A stretch of 45,573 bases of DNA. Source: Effusibacillus lacus (GTDB lineage Bacteria > Bacillota > Bacilli > Tumebacillales > Effusibacillaceae). Location of the stretch: the NCBI RefSeq assembly GCF_002335525.1, contig NZ_BDUF01000014.1, forward strand, positions 1-45,573. The letters run 5' to 3'. This document shows positions 32,232 to 41,278 of this stretch, in pieces (the stretch's first letter is position 1; the number at the start of each line of letters is the position of its first letter). The position numbers and the translations under genes were made by a program. The notes beneath the pieces were generated by a model. That model was given only the letters and a program-made list of their open reading frames with translations, was not told the origin of the DNA and did no database searches.

Positions 32232-33059
32232 TTAGAAGTTGAAGTTGTCCGGATCGGGTCCGATCCGTCTGTTCTGATTCAACCCGTCCAGCCTTAGCAT
32301 ATCTTCCGGCGTCAGTTCGAAATCAAAGATACCTGAGTTTTCCCGGATCCGTTCTTCGCGAACCGATTTGGGAATCGTCACCACTTCGTGCTGCAAATCC
32401 CATCGCAGCACGATCTGTGCGGGGGTTTTCCCGTACTTGCCGGCCATATCGGTTACAGTCGGATGGTTCAACAATTCGCCTCGCATCAGCGGACTCCAGG
32501 CCTCCAGTTGAATCTGCTGGGATTCGCAATACTGATGCAGCTCTTTCTGGGTCAGGAACGGGTGGTATTCCACCTGATTGACCATCGGCTTGACTTCACA
32601 TTCCTTTATTATATCCTGCAGGTGATGGATCTGGAAGTTGCTGACGCCAATCGCCCGGACATAGCCCTCTTTGTACAGTTTCTCAAGAGCTTTCCAGGTC
32701 TCTATGTATTTGCCCCGAACCGGCCAATGCACCAGATACAGGTCAATGTAGTCAAACCCGAGACGTCTCCGGCTTGCTTCAAAAGCTTGCAAGGTCGTCT
32801 CATAACCCTGGTCGGAGTTCCAGACTTTTGTGGTAACAAAGATGTCTTCCCGTGTGAGACCCGATTCCCTGACGGCCTGTCCCACACCTTCTTCGTTTCC
32901 GTACATGGCTGCGGTGTCAACGCTTCTGTATCCCAGACTGATTGCCGTTGTCACGGCACGTATTACTTCTTCTCCATCTTGGGTTTTGTATACACCCAGC
33001 CCCAGCCACGGCATCTGCACCCCATTCCGCAAAACCGTGCAATCCGTAATCTGTTTCAT
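32232..33059 (-). CDS. Aldo/keto reductase
   Basis: A 275-residue NADPH-dependent reductase resembling Bacillus YvgN/YtbE. The catalytic tetrad is visible: Asp and Tyr in YRSVDTAAMYGNEEGVG, Lys in FVTTKVWNSDQG, and His in YLVHWPV. IGVSNFQIHHLQ, VNQVEYHPFLTQ and TIPKSVREERIREN (cofactor loop) complete the TIM-barrel pattern. These enzymes reduce reactive aldehydes such as methylglyoxal. ATG 33059 has AGGAGGAAAGG upstream. Confidence 0.92.
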   Translation of the reverse strand: MKQITDCTVLRNGVQMPWLGLGVYKTQDGEEVIRAVTTAISLGYRSVDTAAMYGNEEGVGQAVRESGLTREDIFVTTKVWNSDQGYETTLQAFEASRRRLGFDYIDLYLVHWPVRGKYIETWKALEKLYKEGYVRAIGVSNFQIHHLQDIIKECEVKPMVNQVEYHPFLTQKELHQYCESQQIQLEAWSPLMRGELLNHPTVTDMAGKYGKTPAQIVLRWDLQHEVVTIPKSVREERIRENSGIFDFELTPEDMLRLDGLNQNRRIGPDPDNFNF

Positions 33060-33085
33060 GATTCCCTCATTCCTTTCCTCCTTGT

Positions 33086-33151
33086 TTATTTTACCGTCAC
33101 TACCTGTCCGCCGGTTAACTTGACAAGCTGCTCCGGGTTTAATTGAAACAC
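33086..33151 (-). CDS. Possible 21-residue peptide ORF upstream of the reductase
   Basis: From GTG 33151 the frame reads FQLNPEQLVKLTGG and ends VVTVK. GAGGAGGGG lies 12 bases before the GTG, somewhat far. The same frame stays open further upstream (EEGHPKT) but has no start codon before a stop. It could be a leader peptide for the reductase gene or the end of a decayed gene. Confidence 0.25.
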   Translation of the reverse strand: MFQLNPEQLVKLTGGQVVTVK

Positions 33152-33230
33152 CGTCTTTGGATGCCCCTCCTCATTTTCGTGTCTGTCCCCTATTATAACT
33201 TACAATAGGATCGTTGGCCTCTGTTCTCAA

Positions 33231-33375
33231 AAATAACGGATTCCCAGTCTTCTAACTTTAAGAAATCGGAAAAGGTTTCTGAATTAGAGGATTTTCAGTC
33301 CCCTATTCCCATCTTAGTAACCACCAACACCAAAGTTTACTCAAATAAGAGAATCGAAAATCCGTTTATTTTCTA
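33231..33375. repeat. Intergenic element with imperfect repeats (copy B)
   Basis: No gene is seen. Related units recur: GGATTCCCAGTCTTCTAAC, GGATTTTCAGTCCCCTATTC, and in reverse CAAATAAGAGAATCGAAAATCC-type sequence. They resemble the unit in copy A near 10.45 kb (GGATTTTGAGTCTCTTATT). The origin and function are unknown. Confidence 0.4.
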
Positions 33376-33450
33376 CCTGAGCTGCCGGATCGTGAACCCG
33401 GCAGACCCGGTGATCCAACAGTGGCCATGTTCCCGCTCACAAAAGGCAAA

Positions 33451-33485
33451 CACCCTGTTCATTCCTTTCCGGAACAAACAGGGTG
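33451..33485 (-). terminator. Probable terminator after the 93-residue gene
   Basis: The arms CACCCTGTT/AACAGGGTG enclose a 17-nt loop that holds a smaller hairpin. The T tract on the minus strand is short (TTTGCC). Confidence 0.5.
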
Positions 33486-33508
33486 GCAGATCCTTGCCTG
33501 TTGATTCA

Positions 33509-33790
33509 TTATTCGTCTCCGTTGGTACAGCAGCGAATTGTGTCAATCTTGTTGTCGTATTCAGTGCCGCAAATCCGGCAGGTCAGTTCGTCGGTGTACT
33601 GTTTCAGGTCTCGGAAGATCACGATCTTGCCCTGGCTGGAATCCACATGAAACCGGCCCTCCCCGTTTTTCCTGATGGTGTAGAGCATATCTCCAAAGAC
33701 AAACTTCGTCCCTTCCATTGCTTCGTCCGGCAGCCCCATCTCCCGATTCTTCTCAATCCACTTGTTTACCAGTTCCAGTCCGGTTGTCAT
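33509..33790 (-). CDS. Hypothetical 93-residue protein with Cys cluster
   Basis: I do not recognise a family. The protein starts MTTGLELVNKWIEKNREMGL and has a beta-rich centre (TKFVFGDMLYTIRK, GRFHVDSSQGKIVIF). The C-terminus has CRICGTEY and IRCC, four cysteines that could bind zinc. No membrane segment is present. ATG 33790 follows GAGGGAGAGGG. It lies just upstream of and divergent from the selenocysteine formate dehydrogenase gene. Confidence 0.65.
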   Translation of the reverse strand: MTTGLELVNKWIEKNREMGLPDEAMEGTKFVFGDMLYTIRKNGEGRFHVDSSQGKIVIFRDLKQYTDELTCRICGTEYDNKIDTIRCCTNGDE

Positions 33791-34024
33791 ATTTTCCCTC
33801 TCCCTCTTTTTTGATTTATTGTATTATAACAGATTGAATTTTACAATACTATTATATAATAAACTCAAAAAATGTTGCATACCCAACCACCGTGTCAACC
33901 GGTAGTTGATTTTTCAGTGAAAACTCTTTCCCTGCAGATGTATCAGGTTCATAATGGAAGTATAAAGACAGAGCATGCACAAACAGGTGGAGTCATTATC
34001 ATTCTGCAGTAAGGGGGAGGTAAC

Positions 34025-36097
34025 ATGGCAACGACAAAGGAAGTCAAGACCATCTGCGGGTATTGCGGCACCGGATGCGGCTTGGTCCTTGAGGTAAGCG
34101 ACAATCAGATTGTCAGAGTGAGAGGAGACAAGGAAGCGCCCGTCAACAAGGGGCAAACCTGTGTCAAAGGAGCATTTGCCTACAAATATGTGCATGCACC
34201 CGAACGTCTGAAGCAACCTCTGCTCCGGAAAGAGGGAAAGTTGACACCCGTTTCCTGGAGCGAAGCGCTGGATGTCATTGCACAAAGACTGGCTGACCTG
34301 AAATCTGCCTGGGGCCCGGACTCGATTGCCATGTTTGCCTGTGCCCGGGCTACCAACGAGACCAACTATGTGACCCAGAAGTTCATGCGGGCGGCAATCG
34401 GCAGCAATAACATCGACGGCTGCAACCGGACTTGACACGCTCCCAGCGTCGCCGGTCTGGCGACTGTATTTGGCAGCGGGTTCCCAACCGGAACCCTGGA
34501 CGATTTTGACGAGGCGGATGTGCTGCTGTTGATGGGTTCCAACACCACGGAAGCCCATCCCATCATTGCAAACCGGATCAAGAACGCGGTCAAAAAAGGA
34601 CTGCAGATGATCGTTATCGACCCGCGTGAGATTGAGATGGCCAAGTTTGCGTCTTCTTATCTGCAGATCAAGGTAGGATCCGACATCGCCCTGATGAACG
34701 GAATGCTCCATGTGATCATTAAGGAAGGATTGTTCGATCCCTCTTTTGTCCGGCGCACCAGTACCGGATTTGAAGACTTAAAAAAGAAGGTGGAGCCCTA
34801 CACGCCCGAATATGCCGCATCCATCACCGGCCTTACTCCGGAACAGATCATTTCCACTGCCCGGACATATGCTCGTGCGCAAAATGCGATGATTGCTTAC
34901 ACATTGGGAATAACCGAGCACCATTGCGGAGTCAACAACGTGTTTGATATTGCCAACCTGGCCCTGCTCACGGGGCACATCGGCCGGAGGGGAAATGGAA
35001 TCCTCCCCCTGCGGGGGCAGAATAATGTGCAAGGTGCCGGTGACATGGGGTGTCTGCCCAACCAACTGCCTGGCGCTTTCAGCCTTGCCAACGACGAGTA
35101 CCGTTCCCGCTTCGAAAAAGCCTGGAATGTCAGGCTCAATCCGATGGCAGGGGCCACCCAGACCCGCATATTTGAAAAGATGGAAAGCGGTGAGATAAAA
35201 GCTCTCTATATCATAGGCGAAAATCCGCTGCTGGCCGATGTGCACATGAACCACACCCACAAGCTGTTGAAAAATCTGGATTTGCTCGTGGTGCAGGACA
35301 TCTTCCTGACCGAGACGGCCCGGATGGCCGACGTGGTTCTTCCTGCCCGTTCCTGGGGAGAAGTGGAGGGAACTTACACCAATACGGAACGTCGTGTTCA
35401 ACGGGTTCGGAAAGCGGTCGAACCGGGTCCCTCTACACGGGATGATTGGGATATCCTTTGTGACCTCTCCACCCGTTTGGGTTATCCGATGCAGTATCGC
35501 AGCAGTGAAGAGATTTGGGAGGAAGTGCGGCAGCTGGCTCCCGAAATGTATGGAGGCATGTCCTACTCCCGGCTTGATCGGGAGGGAGGTTTGTGTTATC
35601 CTTGTCCTTCTCTCGACCACCCCGGCACAACTTGTCTGCATGAACGATTCCACAAACCGGCTTTGGAAGGCCCGGCAGCCCCGTTTATTCCGGTGGATTA
35701 CACGCCGCCCGCGGAGGTTCCCGATGAGGAGTATCCTTTTATGCTCACGACGGGAAGGCGGTATGAATTGTACAATACCCACACCCAGACCCGCTATTAT
35801 GCGGATGGTGTGAAACTGAAGCAGACAGAGGAAACTTTGGACATCCATCCAACGGATGCGGCTTCCTTGGGTATCGGAGATGGAGATCGGGTAGAGGTAA
35901 GTTCCCGTCGCGGCAAAGTGTCGGTCACAGCCAAACTTACTGACCGGATGCAGCCAGGCCTGGTATTTATGAGTTTTCACTGGGCGGATGTACCGACCAA
36001 CGTTTTGACCATCAACGAATATGACCCCATATCCGGTACAGCCGAATTTAAAGCTTGCGCGGTGAAGATTGCACCCGCCACCCTTTTGGCTGAGTGA
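34025..36097 (+). CDS. fdhA: Selenocysteine-containing formate dehydrogenase alpha subunit (FdhF/FdhA type)
   Basis: Read through one in-frame TGA (34433-34435), the gene encodes 690 residues of a molybdopterin oxidoreductase. The N-terminal 4Fe-4S motif has Cys11, Cys14, Cys18 and Cys46 (ICGYCGTGCGL, GQTCVKG with Lys48). The TGA is codon 137, in NNIDGCNRT-U-HAPSVAGL, exactly where E. coli FdhF has Sec140-His141 (CCARV-U-HGPSVAGL). A SECIS-like hairpin follows. The rest is a full bis-MGD fold, e.g. GRRGNGILPLRGQNNVQGA, PAQSWGEVEGTYTN-like DVVLPARSWGEVEGTYTN and TTGRRYELYNTHTQTR. The size is near FDH-H (715 aa). Start ATG 34025 follows GGGGGAGG. FdhA oxidises formate to CO2. No electron-transfer partner or fdhD is in the window. 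Confidence 0.93.
34433..34470 (+). promoter_or_regulatory. SECIS-like element directing UGA decoding as selenocysteine
   Basis: After the in-frame TGA a hairpin forms with arms GTCGCC (34448-34453) and GGCGAC (34459-34464) and apical loop GGTCT. The E. coli fdhF SECIS also has a GGUCU apical loop. The loop begins at base 22 counted from the U of UGA, the same spacing as in fdhF. This is strong evidence for SelB-dependent decoding. Confidence 0.88.
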
Positions 36098-36103
36098 ATG
36101 AGT

Positions 36104-36126
36104 GCCCTCTCTTTCAAAGTGAGGGC
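36104..36126 (+). terminator. Terminator after fdhA
   Basis: The arms GCCCTC/GAGGGC with an 11-nt loop are followed by CGTTTAG. Modest T tract. Confidence 0.6.
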
Positions 36127-36144
36127 CGTTTAGTTCCTATAGAA

Positions 36145-37287
36145 TCAAGCCCGACCCGATTTCTTGATTCCCACCGTCCAACGCCCAAGCGGCAGTCGGC
36201 TCAACACGACCGTCAACCCTATGGAAAGAAAAGAACACAGGGCAAACGCCAGAAGGGTTTGCAATGTCAGGTTTATTGCCGGCAGCAGGTGCTTGAGCAC
36301 GAGGCCGCAGATGTCCAAGACCAGGGCATGAATGAGATAAGCTCCGTAGGAGTACTCCCCCAATTTATGAAGAATCCGTTTGGCGACAGGCGCTGCGTGT
36401 CGTGATATTTGTATGGACAGCCAGTAGACAGCAGGCATGGAAATGATTAGAAACATGGCCATCTTGGGCCGGATCAGGAACGTGTCGTTAAAGTTCATCT
36501 TGAAGAAGGGCACCACTTGAAATCCGCTTATCACTTTGTGCAAGAAATAGGAGAAGAAAGCCAAGAAAGTCAACAACACCGGCGTTTTGTACCTGGTTAC
36601 CCATCCTCGCCAGTGCTCGATGGACAGCCCTGCCGCCGCTCCCAAGACAAAATAGTAAAAGAAATAAACAAAGTTGCGGTCTGCAAAATCGGTGAACCAG
36701 GCTGTAAACACAGGGATCTTGAGACGATCTATCCTCTCGTGGATCACATAAACCTCGGACGTAACATAGATAAAAACGGCTCCGGATACCAATAGAGCTG
36801 CATAGGCCGCAAACTTTGTCCGGAGCCTCTCCTTGACCTTCGTGATGAGCAGTCGAAAGAGTGGAAACAAAAGGTAAAACTGAAAGATCATTGCCACAAA
36901 CCAGAGATGGTAGAAGGCTTGTCCCGTAAAAATCTGGACAAAGAGCAACTTCATGCTCTTCAGAAGATTCCCTTGGATGCCATGGTAAAGCAGAAAGTAG
37001 ACCAGCGACCACACCGCATAGGGAACGATAATGTCCTGGAACCGCTTTCGCATGAACTCCCCGTAATGCAGCTTGCCTTCATAATTGTAGAACAACACAA
37101 GTCCGGTGATAAACACAAACAGGGGAACGGCAAACTTGACGGCCAGCAGCAGAATGGCCAGCTCCACGCCATCAGCCAGCTGTGCCTGCGGCAAAGCCGC
37201 AAAGTAAGCAATCGCGTGCTGCATCACTACCGCAAGAAACGCAATGCCCCGCAAATACCCAATCTCTTCGATTCTGGCTTTCTTCAT
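36145..37287 (-). CDS. Membrane acyltransferase, acyltransferase-3 family
   Basis: A 380-residue integral membrane protein with about ten helices. The family start is IGYLRGIAFLAVVMQHAIAY, with the conserved Arg and His. FVFITGLVLFYNY, LWFVAMIFQFYLLFPLF and GEYSYGAYLIHALVLDI are further landmarks. Such proteins O-acetylate or O-succinylate cell-surface sugars, lipids or antibiotics. No glycan gene cluster surrounds it, so the acceptor is unknown. ATG 37287 follows AGGGGGCTG. Confidence 0.88.
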   Translation of the reverse strand: MKKARIEEIGYLRGIAFLAVVMQHAIAYFAALPQAQLADGVELAILLLAVKFAVPLFVFITGLVLFYNYEGKLHYGEFMRKRFQDIIVPYAVWSLVYFLLYHGIQGNLLKSMKLLFVQIFTGQAFYHLWFVAMIFQFYLLFPLFRLLITKVKERLRTKFAAYAALLVSGAVFIYVTSEVYVIHERIDRLKIPVFTAWFTDFADRNFVYFFYYFVLGAAAGLSIEHWRGWVTRYKTPVLLTFLAFFSYFLHKVISGFQVVPFFKMNFNDTFLIRPKMAMFLIISMPAVYWLSIQISRHAAPVAKRILHKLGEYSYGAYLIHALVLDICGLVLKHLLPAINLTLQTLLAFALCSFLSIGLTVVLSRLPLGRWTVGIKKSGRA

Positions 37288-37356
37288 GGTGTCAGCCCCC
37301 TAGCCTTGCAGTGACCACGCTCTCCCACCACTATACCAGAAACTGGTGAAAGCAAA

Positions 37357-37605
37357 TCACCTTTTGTAGAACAGCCAGAGCGCTAAAGCCAGAAACAGAA
37401 TTCCGGCGATCCGTTTCCCGTCAATAGGAATCTGCCGCCCGCCAAACAACTGGAAATGGTCAATTACTGTGCTGGCAAAAATCTGGCCGGTTATAACGCA
37501 AACCAATGCAGTAGCCACACCGATTTTCGGAACCACAAGCACCATCATGAAAATGTTAATACGTTGAAAAGCCGAAGACACTGAGTGCCTTCGGCCAGCG
37601 GTCAT
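37357..37605 (-). pseudogene. 5'-truncated DMT-family (YdcZ/DUF606-like) transporter remnant
   Basis: The ORF encodes the C-terminal half of a DUF606-type membrane protein: LVVPKIGVATALVCVITGQI, ASTVIDHFQLFGGRQIP and GILFLALALWLFYKR. Full-length members are about 140-150 residues with four to five helices; only two helices remain. The N-terminal residues ([15 protein letters not shown]) do not look like the family, and the ORF start overlaps the glnS stop codon. A deletion or insertion at this junction probably removed the 5' half. Confidence 0.7.
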
Positions 37606-39257
37606 TTCTTTGGAACTTCGAAAGAACTTTTCAGGGATACAATCAGATTGAACACCAATTGATCACTGGTGGTATCCTTGGGATCCACATTAAAATACCC
37701 GTGGCGGAAGAATTGGAATTTGTCATGGGGTTTGGCATCTTTCATATTTGGCTCGACAAACCCTTGAAGCACTTCCAGAGAATTGGGGTTTACCAATTCC
37801 AGGAAATCCTTCTCTTCTCCGTCCGTATCATCCAGCAACAGGGGTTCATACAATCGGAGCTCGGCCGGAACCGCATGTTGGGCCTCCACCCAGTGGATCG
37901 TACCTTTGACTTTGCGGCCGGAAAATCCGCTTCCGCTCTTGGTCTCGGGATCGTAGGTACAGTGCAGTTCAACGACGTTGCCCTGTTCATCCTTGATCAC
38001 TTCATTGCACTTGATGAAATAAGCGTGTTTCAGCCGGACTTCATTTCCCGGGAACAGCCGGAAATATTTGGGCGGCGGGTTCTCCATGAAGTCGTCCTGT
38101 TCAATATAGATTTCCCTGGAGAAGGGAATCTGTCTTACCCCCATTTCGGGATTTTCCGGATTGATCTCCGCTTCCAGCATTTCGACTTTCCCTTCCGGGT
38201 AATTGGTGATAACTACCTTCAAGGGCCTTAAAACCGCCATGGTTCGAGGTGCCTTCAGCTTCAGATCCTCACGTGCAAAGTGCTCAAGCATCTGGGTATC
38301 CACAACGCCCGATCCTTTGGAAACACCCAATTCCCGAATGAAATTGCGAATGGATTCCGGCGTATAGCCTCTCCGTCGCAAGCCGGAAACGGTAGGCATC
38401 CGGGGGTCGTCCCACCCGTCCACATACTTTTCGTCCACCAACTGCTTCAGCTTTCTCTTGCTCATGACCGTGTTGGTAAGGTTTAAGCGGCCAAACTCAT
38501 ACTGGCGCGGGACATGCTCCATTTCGCACTCTTGGATTACCCAATCGTAAAGGGGACGGTGGTCCTCAAACTCCAGGGTGCACAGAGAATGGGTGACGCC
38601 TTCGATCGCGTCTTCCAATGGATGGGCAAAATCATACATTGGGTAGATGCACCATTTGTCACCCGTGTTGTGGTGGGTGGCGTGAGCAATTCGGTAAAGA
38701 ACGGGATCCCGCATGTTGATATTGGGAGAAGCCATGTCAATTTTGGCTCGCAGCACTTTCTCCCCGTCCTTGAATTCCCCTTTCCGCATCCGTTCGAACA
38801 AGTCCAGATTTTCCTCAACCGTTCGATTGCGGTAAGGGCTTTCTTTACCCGGTTCCGTCAAGGTTCCTCGCATCTCCCGGATTTCTTCTGCCGAGAGATC
38901 GTCCACGTATGCCTTGCCTTTCTTGATTAACAGAACGGCCCTATTGTACATTTCCTCGAAGTAATCGGACGCGAAAAACAATCCGTCCCATTCAAATCCA
39001 AGCCATCTGACGTCTTCCTTGATGGATTCCACGTATTCGACGTCTTCCTTTAATGGGTTTGTGTCATCAAACCGCAGATGGGTCCTGCCGTTAAATTCGT
39101 CCGCCAATTCAAAATTGAGGCAGATTGACCTGGCATGACCGATATGTAAATATCCGTTTGGTTCCGGCGGAAAACGGGTGACGATTTGATCGACCTTTCC
39201 CGTTTTCAGATCTTCGATCACAATGTTTCGAATAAAATTGGAACTTGCATTCTCCAT
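37602..39257 (-). CDS. glnS: Glutaminyl-tRNA synthetase
   Basis: A 551-residue class I synthetase charging tRNA-Gln with glutamine. The HIGH motif is [20 protein letters not shown] and the KMSKS motif is [13 protein letters not shown]. Further GlnRS hallmarks are [30 protein letters not shown] and [17 protein letters not shown]; the C-terminal beta-barrel anticodon-binding domain is complete. Most Bacillales lack GlnRS and make Gln-tRNA through GltX plus GatCAB, so a GlnRS here points to horizontal acquisition or retention beside GatCAB. ATG 39257 follows AGAAGGG. No T-box leader is visible. Confidence 0.96.
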   Translation of the reverse strand: MENASSNFIRNIVIEDLKTGKVDQIVTRFPPEPNGYLHIGHARSICLNFELADEFNGRTHLRFDDTNPLKEDVEYVESIKEDVRWLGFEWDGLFFASDYFEEMYNRAVLLIKKGKAYVDDLSAEEIREMRGTLTEPGKESPYRNRTVEENLDLFERMRKGEFKDGEKVLRAKIDMASPNINMRDPVLYRIAHATHHNTGDKWCIYPMYDFAHPLEDAIEGVTHSLCTLEFEDHRPLYDWVIQECEMEHVPRQYEFGRLNLTNTVMSKRKLKQLVDEKYVDGWDDPRMPTVSGLRRRGYTPESIRNFIRELGVSKGSGVVDTQMLEHFAREDLKLKAPRTMAVLRPLKVVITNYPEGKVEMLEAEINPENPEMGVRQIPFSREIYIEQDDFMENPPPKYFRLFPGNEVRLKHAYFIKCNEVIKDEQGNVVELHCTYDPETKSGSGFSGRKVKGTIHWVEAQHAVPAELRLYEPLLLDDTDGEEKDFLELVNPNSLEVLQGFVEPNMKDAKPHDKFQFFRHGYFNVDPKDTTSDQLVFNLIVSLKSSFEVPKK

Positions 39258-39324
39258 CCTATCAACCCTTCTCGCTTGATCGCGGGAGCGGGAGGACGCC
39301 GTGTCCCCAGACCCTTCTCAATCC

Positions 39325-39353
39325 ATAATACTGTCAATGTATCAGGAGTTCAA
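39325..39353 (-). promoter_or_regulatory. Probable glnS promoter
   Basis: On the minus strand TTGAAC (39353-39348), a 17-bp spacer and TATTAT (39330-39325) form a good sigma-A promoter about 65 bp before the glnS start. Confidence 0.6.
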
Positions 39354-39442
39354 CATCTGCCTATTGTTCCTACGTTTAACAAATCTTTCGGAATGGGTAC
39401 AAGGCCTTTTCTATATAGTTTCCGTAGAGGGGAGGGGCTCGC

Positions 39443-39919
39443 TTGAACGATTACGTTAGCGCATTTTACAAGGAACAGATCAAACCGCCCGAACCGCCCA
39501 AACTTCCGTCCTATTGCTCTGCTTGCGGCAAGAAACAGATGGAAGGATACTTGTTTTGCCATGTTTGCGGCACCACACATGAAGAGTCCCCGCCCCTTGC
39601 CTATGAACCCCGCATCACAAACCCCAACAGCCTGAGCAATCTGCTGATAGTGGTTGCTTTCAGCCTGATTGGCATTGGTGCTTACAGCTACGACAAGCAC
39701 TCGGACAACTACCTGACCCAATTGTACAGCGCCTTAAATACCCCGGTGCAACCTTCTTCTGTTCAGCCATCACCCGATACCCCTCGTCAGGAACAACACC
39801 TGCCCGACATACAATTCTACGCAAAAACCCAATATGATATGGAACGCACCAAAGATTTTCTATTGATTGGATCAGGTGCCCTGGCAGGTTTGATTGCAGC
39901 TGCCGCCAGAAGAGATTAA
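39443..39919 (+). CDS. Zinc-ribbon membrane protein, unknown function
   Basis: A 158-residue protein. An N-terminal zinc ribbon (YCSACGKKQMEGYLFCHVCG, about residues 24-43) is followed by a membrane helix (LSNLLIVVAFSLIGIGAYSY, about 63-82), a Pro/Ser/Gln-rich linker and a second hydrophobic helix (FLLIGSGALAGLIAAAARRD) at the C-terminus. The start is TTG 39443, with GGGGAGGGG upstream. It is divergent from glnS. I do not recognise a more specific family. Confidence 0.75.
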   Translation: MNDYVSAFYKEQIKPPEPPKLPSYCSACGKKQMEGYLFCHVCGTTHEESPPLAYEPRITNPNSLSNLLIVVAFSLIGIGAYSYDKHSDNYLTQLYSALNTPVQPSSVQPSPDTPRQEQHLPDIQFYAKTQYDMERTKDFLLIGSGALAGLIAAAARRD

Positions 39920-39926
39920 AAATCTA

Positions 39927-39950
39927 AAGGCCACCCGATTGGATGGCCTT
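39927..39950. terminator. Bidirectional terminator
   Basis: The arms AAGGCCA and TGGCCTT enclose a short loop between the convergent zinc-ribbon and MFS genes. The minus side is followed by TAGATTTTT. Confidence 0.7.
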
Positions 39951-39959
39951 GGCTGTTTC

Positions 39960-41171
39960 TTATGCCTGTTGACTGACCCCTGACTTTTCCGTGAATTCTA
40001 CAGTCTTTGCCATCTTGAGAACCCCATACAGCGCCAATAGAATCGAGATTGCACCAAACCATAGCACCATTTGATGGAAGCCGATGGTGTCAAGGAACAA
40101 CCCTGTTCCCAACAGAATCACCTGAAAGAGGACACGGTCAAACATGTTACGGAAGGAGAAAAATCGGCCATGGTACTCTTTCGGAACCCTGGTTTGAAGG
40201 ATGGTGGCTGAGATCGGAAAGAAACAACCCGCCCCGATTCCGAACAGTCCGAATGACACCAGTGACATGACCTTGCTGTCGGCAAAATACAGGGACAAAT
40301 GAGAGCAGGCAATTACGATCGCGATGGCGAACAGCAGCTTCAGCAGGTTGCGCCCTTCAGACAGTCGCTTGACCAGTAAGGCGGCAATGATAAAGCTGGT
40401 TCCTTCGACCGCATACAGTAACCCTTTGATTTGGGGATCGTTCTGCATCTCGCTGATATTGATGACCATCAGATTAAAGCCGCCAATGAACAGCATGGGA
40501 ACGATTGACAAGGCCAGTATAACGATGGCAATAGGCAATCCCCTCAGCACCGGAATAACATCCTTAAAGCTGCTTTTGTTTTGCTTTTGATGCCCCGCAC
40601 CGGCATTCTCATCTTCCTTCACATCGAGGAAGAAGGTGGATATCAGCAGCAGAACATAGGCAACAAGGGAAGCGGTATAAAGAGAATACAGGCTCATCAC
40701 AGCCAACATGAGACCGGCCAAAGCGGTCCCCAGAATCCTTGAGACAGTAGTGACGTTCATATAAACTCCATTGATGGAGAGCAGATCTTTCTCCGATACG
40801 ATCATCGGCAGCAGTGCTTGCAGGGTCGGCATGGAGAAGGCTGCAGCGATTTGAAGCAGGATGGCAAACAGAACCATCCACCATACGGATTCATAATAGA
40901 GAGCCAGAAACATAAATCCGACACTGACCATGCGCAGAATCCCGGAGAAGAGGAGGACCGACTTTTTGCTCCGGGTATCAATGATCCTTCCGGCTGCAGG
41001 TCCCACCAATACACCTGCCAACAGACCCACGAATAAGATGAGGGATTTCATGAAATCGGAGGGCACATGCTGCTGCATGAACTCCAGGTTGGCAATAATG
41101 GACGTCCACAGACCCAAGCCGGTTATGAACTCCCCGGCCAGCACAATCCAAACGTTTCGATTTTTCCACAT
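39960..41171 (-). CDS. MFS transporter, drug/macrolide-efflux-like
   Basis: A 403-residue, twelve-helix major facilitator. The N-terminal helix pair NVWIVLAGEFITGLGLWTSI and the A-loop motif GPAAGRIIDTRSKKSVLLFS (motif A-like) are present; RVPKEYHGRFFSFRNMFDRV is the matching loop in the second half. The sequence type fits the DHA3 (MefA/EntS-like) efflux group. The substrate is not predictable. ATG 41171 follows GGGAGAAG. Confidence 0.87.
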   Translation of the reverse strand: MWKNRNVWIVLAGEFITGLGLWTSIIANLEFMQQHVPSDFMKSLILFVGLLAGVLVGPAAGRIIDTRSKKSVLLFSGILRMVSVGFMFLALYYESVWWMVLFAILLQIAAAFSMPTLQALLPMIVSEKDLLSINGVYMNVTTVSRILGTALAGLMLAVMSLYSLYTASLVAYVLLLISTFFLDVKEDENAGAGHQKQNKSSFKDVIPVLRGLPIAIVILALSIVPMLFIGGFNLMVINISEMQNDPQIKGLLYAVEGTSFIIAALLVKRLSEGRNLLKLLFAIAIVIACSHLSLYFADSKVMSLVSFGLFGIGAGCFFPISATILQTRVPKEYHGRFFSFRNMFDRVLFQVILLGTGLFLDTIGFHQMVLWFGAISILLALYGVLKMAKTVEFTEKSGVSQQA

Positions 41172-41278
41172 AGAATGCTTCTCCCATCTGGCGCAATTGC
41201 AGCTCTACAGATAAATATATTGATTCACTATACCGCTCCCTTAAATTTCAAGGTGTGGTCTTTGTATCTTGCGCACTC

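Noticed and set aside
34433-34435. Reading the TGA in fdhA as a pseudogene mutation
   Set aside because: The position equals the catalytic Sec of FdhF, and a SECIS-like hairpin follows at identical spacing with a GGTCT loop.
34778-35980. 400-codon minus-strand ORF opposite fdhA
   Set aside because: Antisense shadow; the plus strand has unmistakable molybdopterin oxidoreductase motifs.
39258-39440. T-box leader upstream of glnS
   Set aside because: No T-box core (TGGNACCGCG-type) sequence or specifier-like structure is visible.
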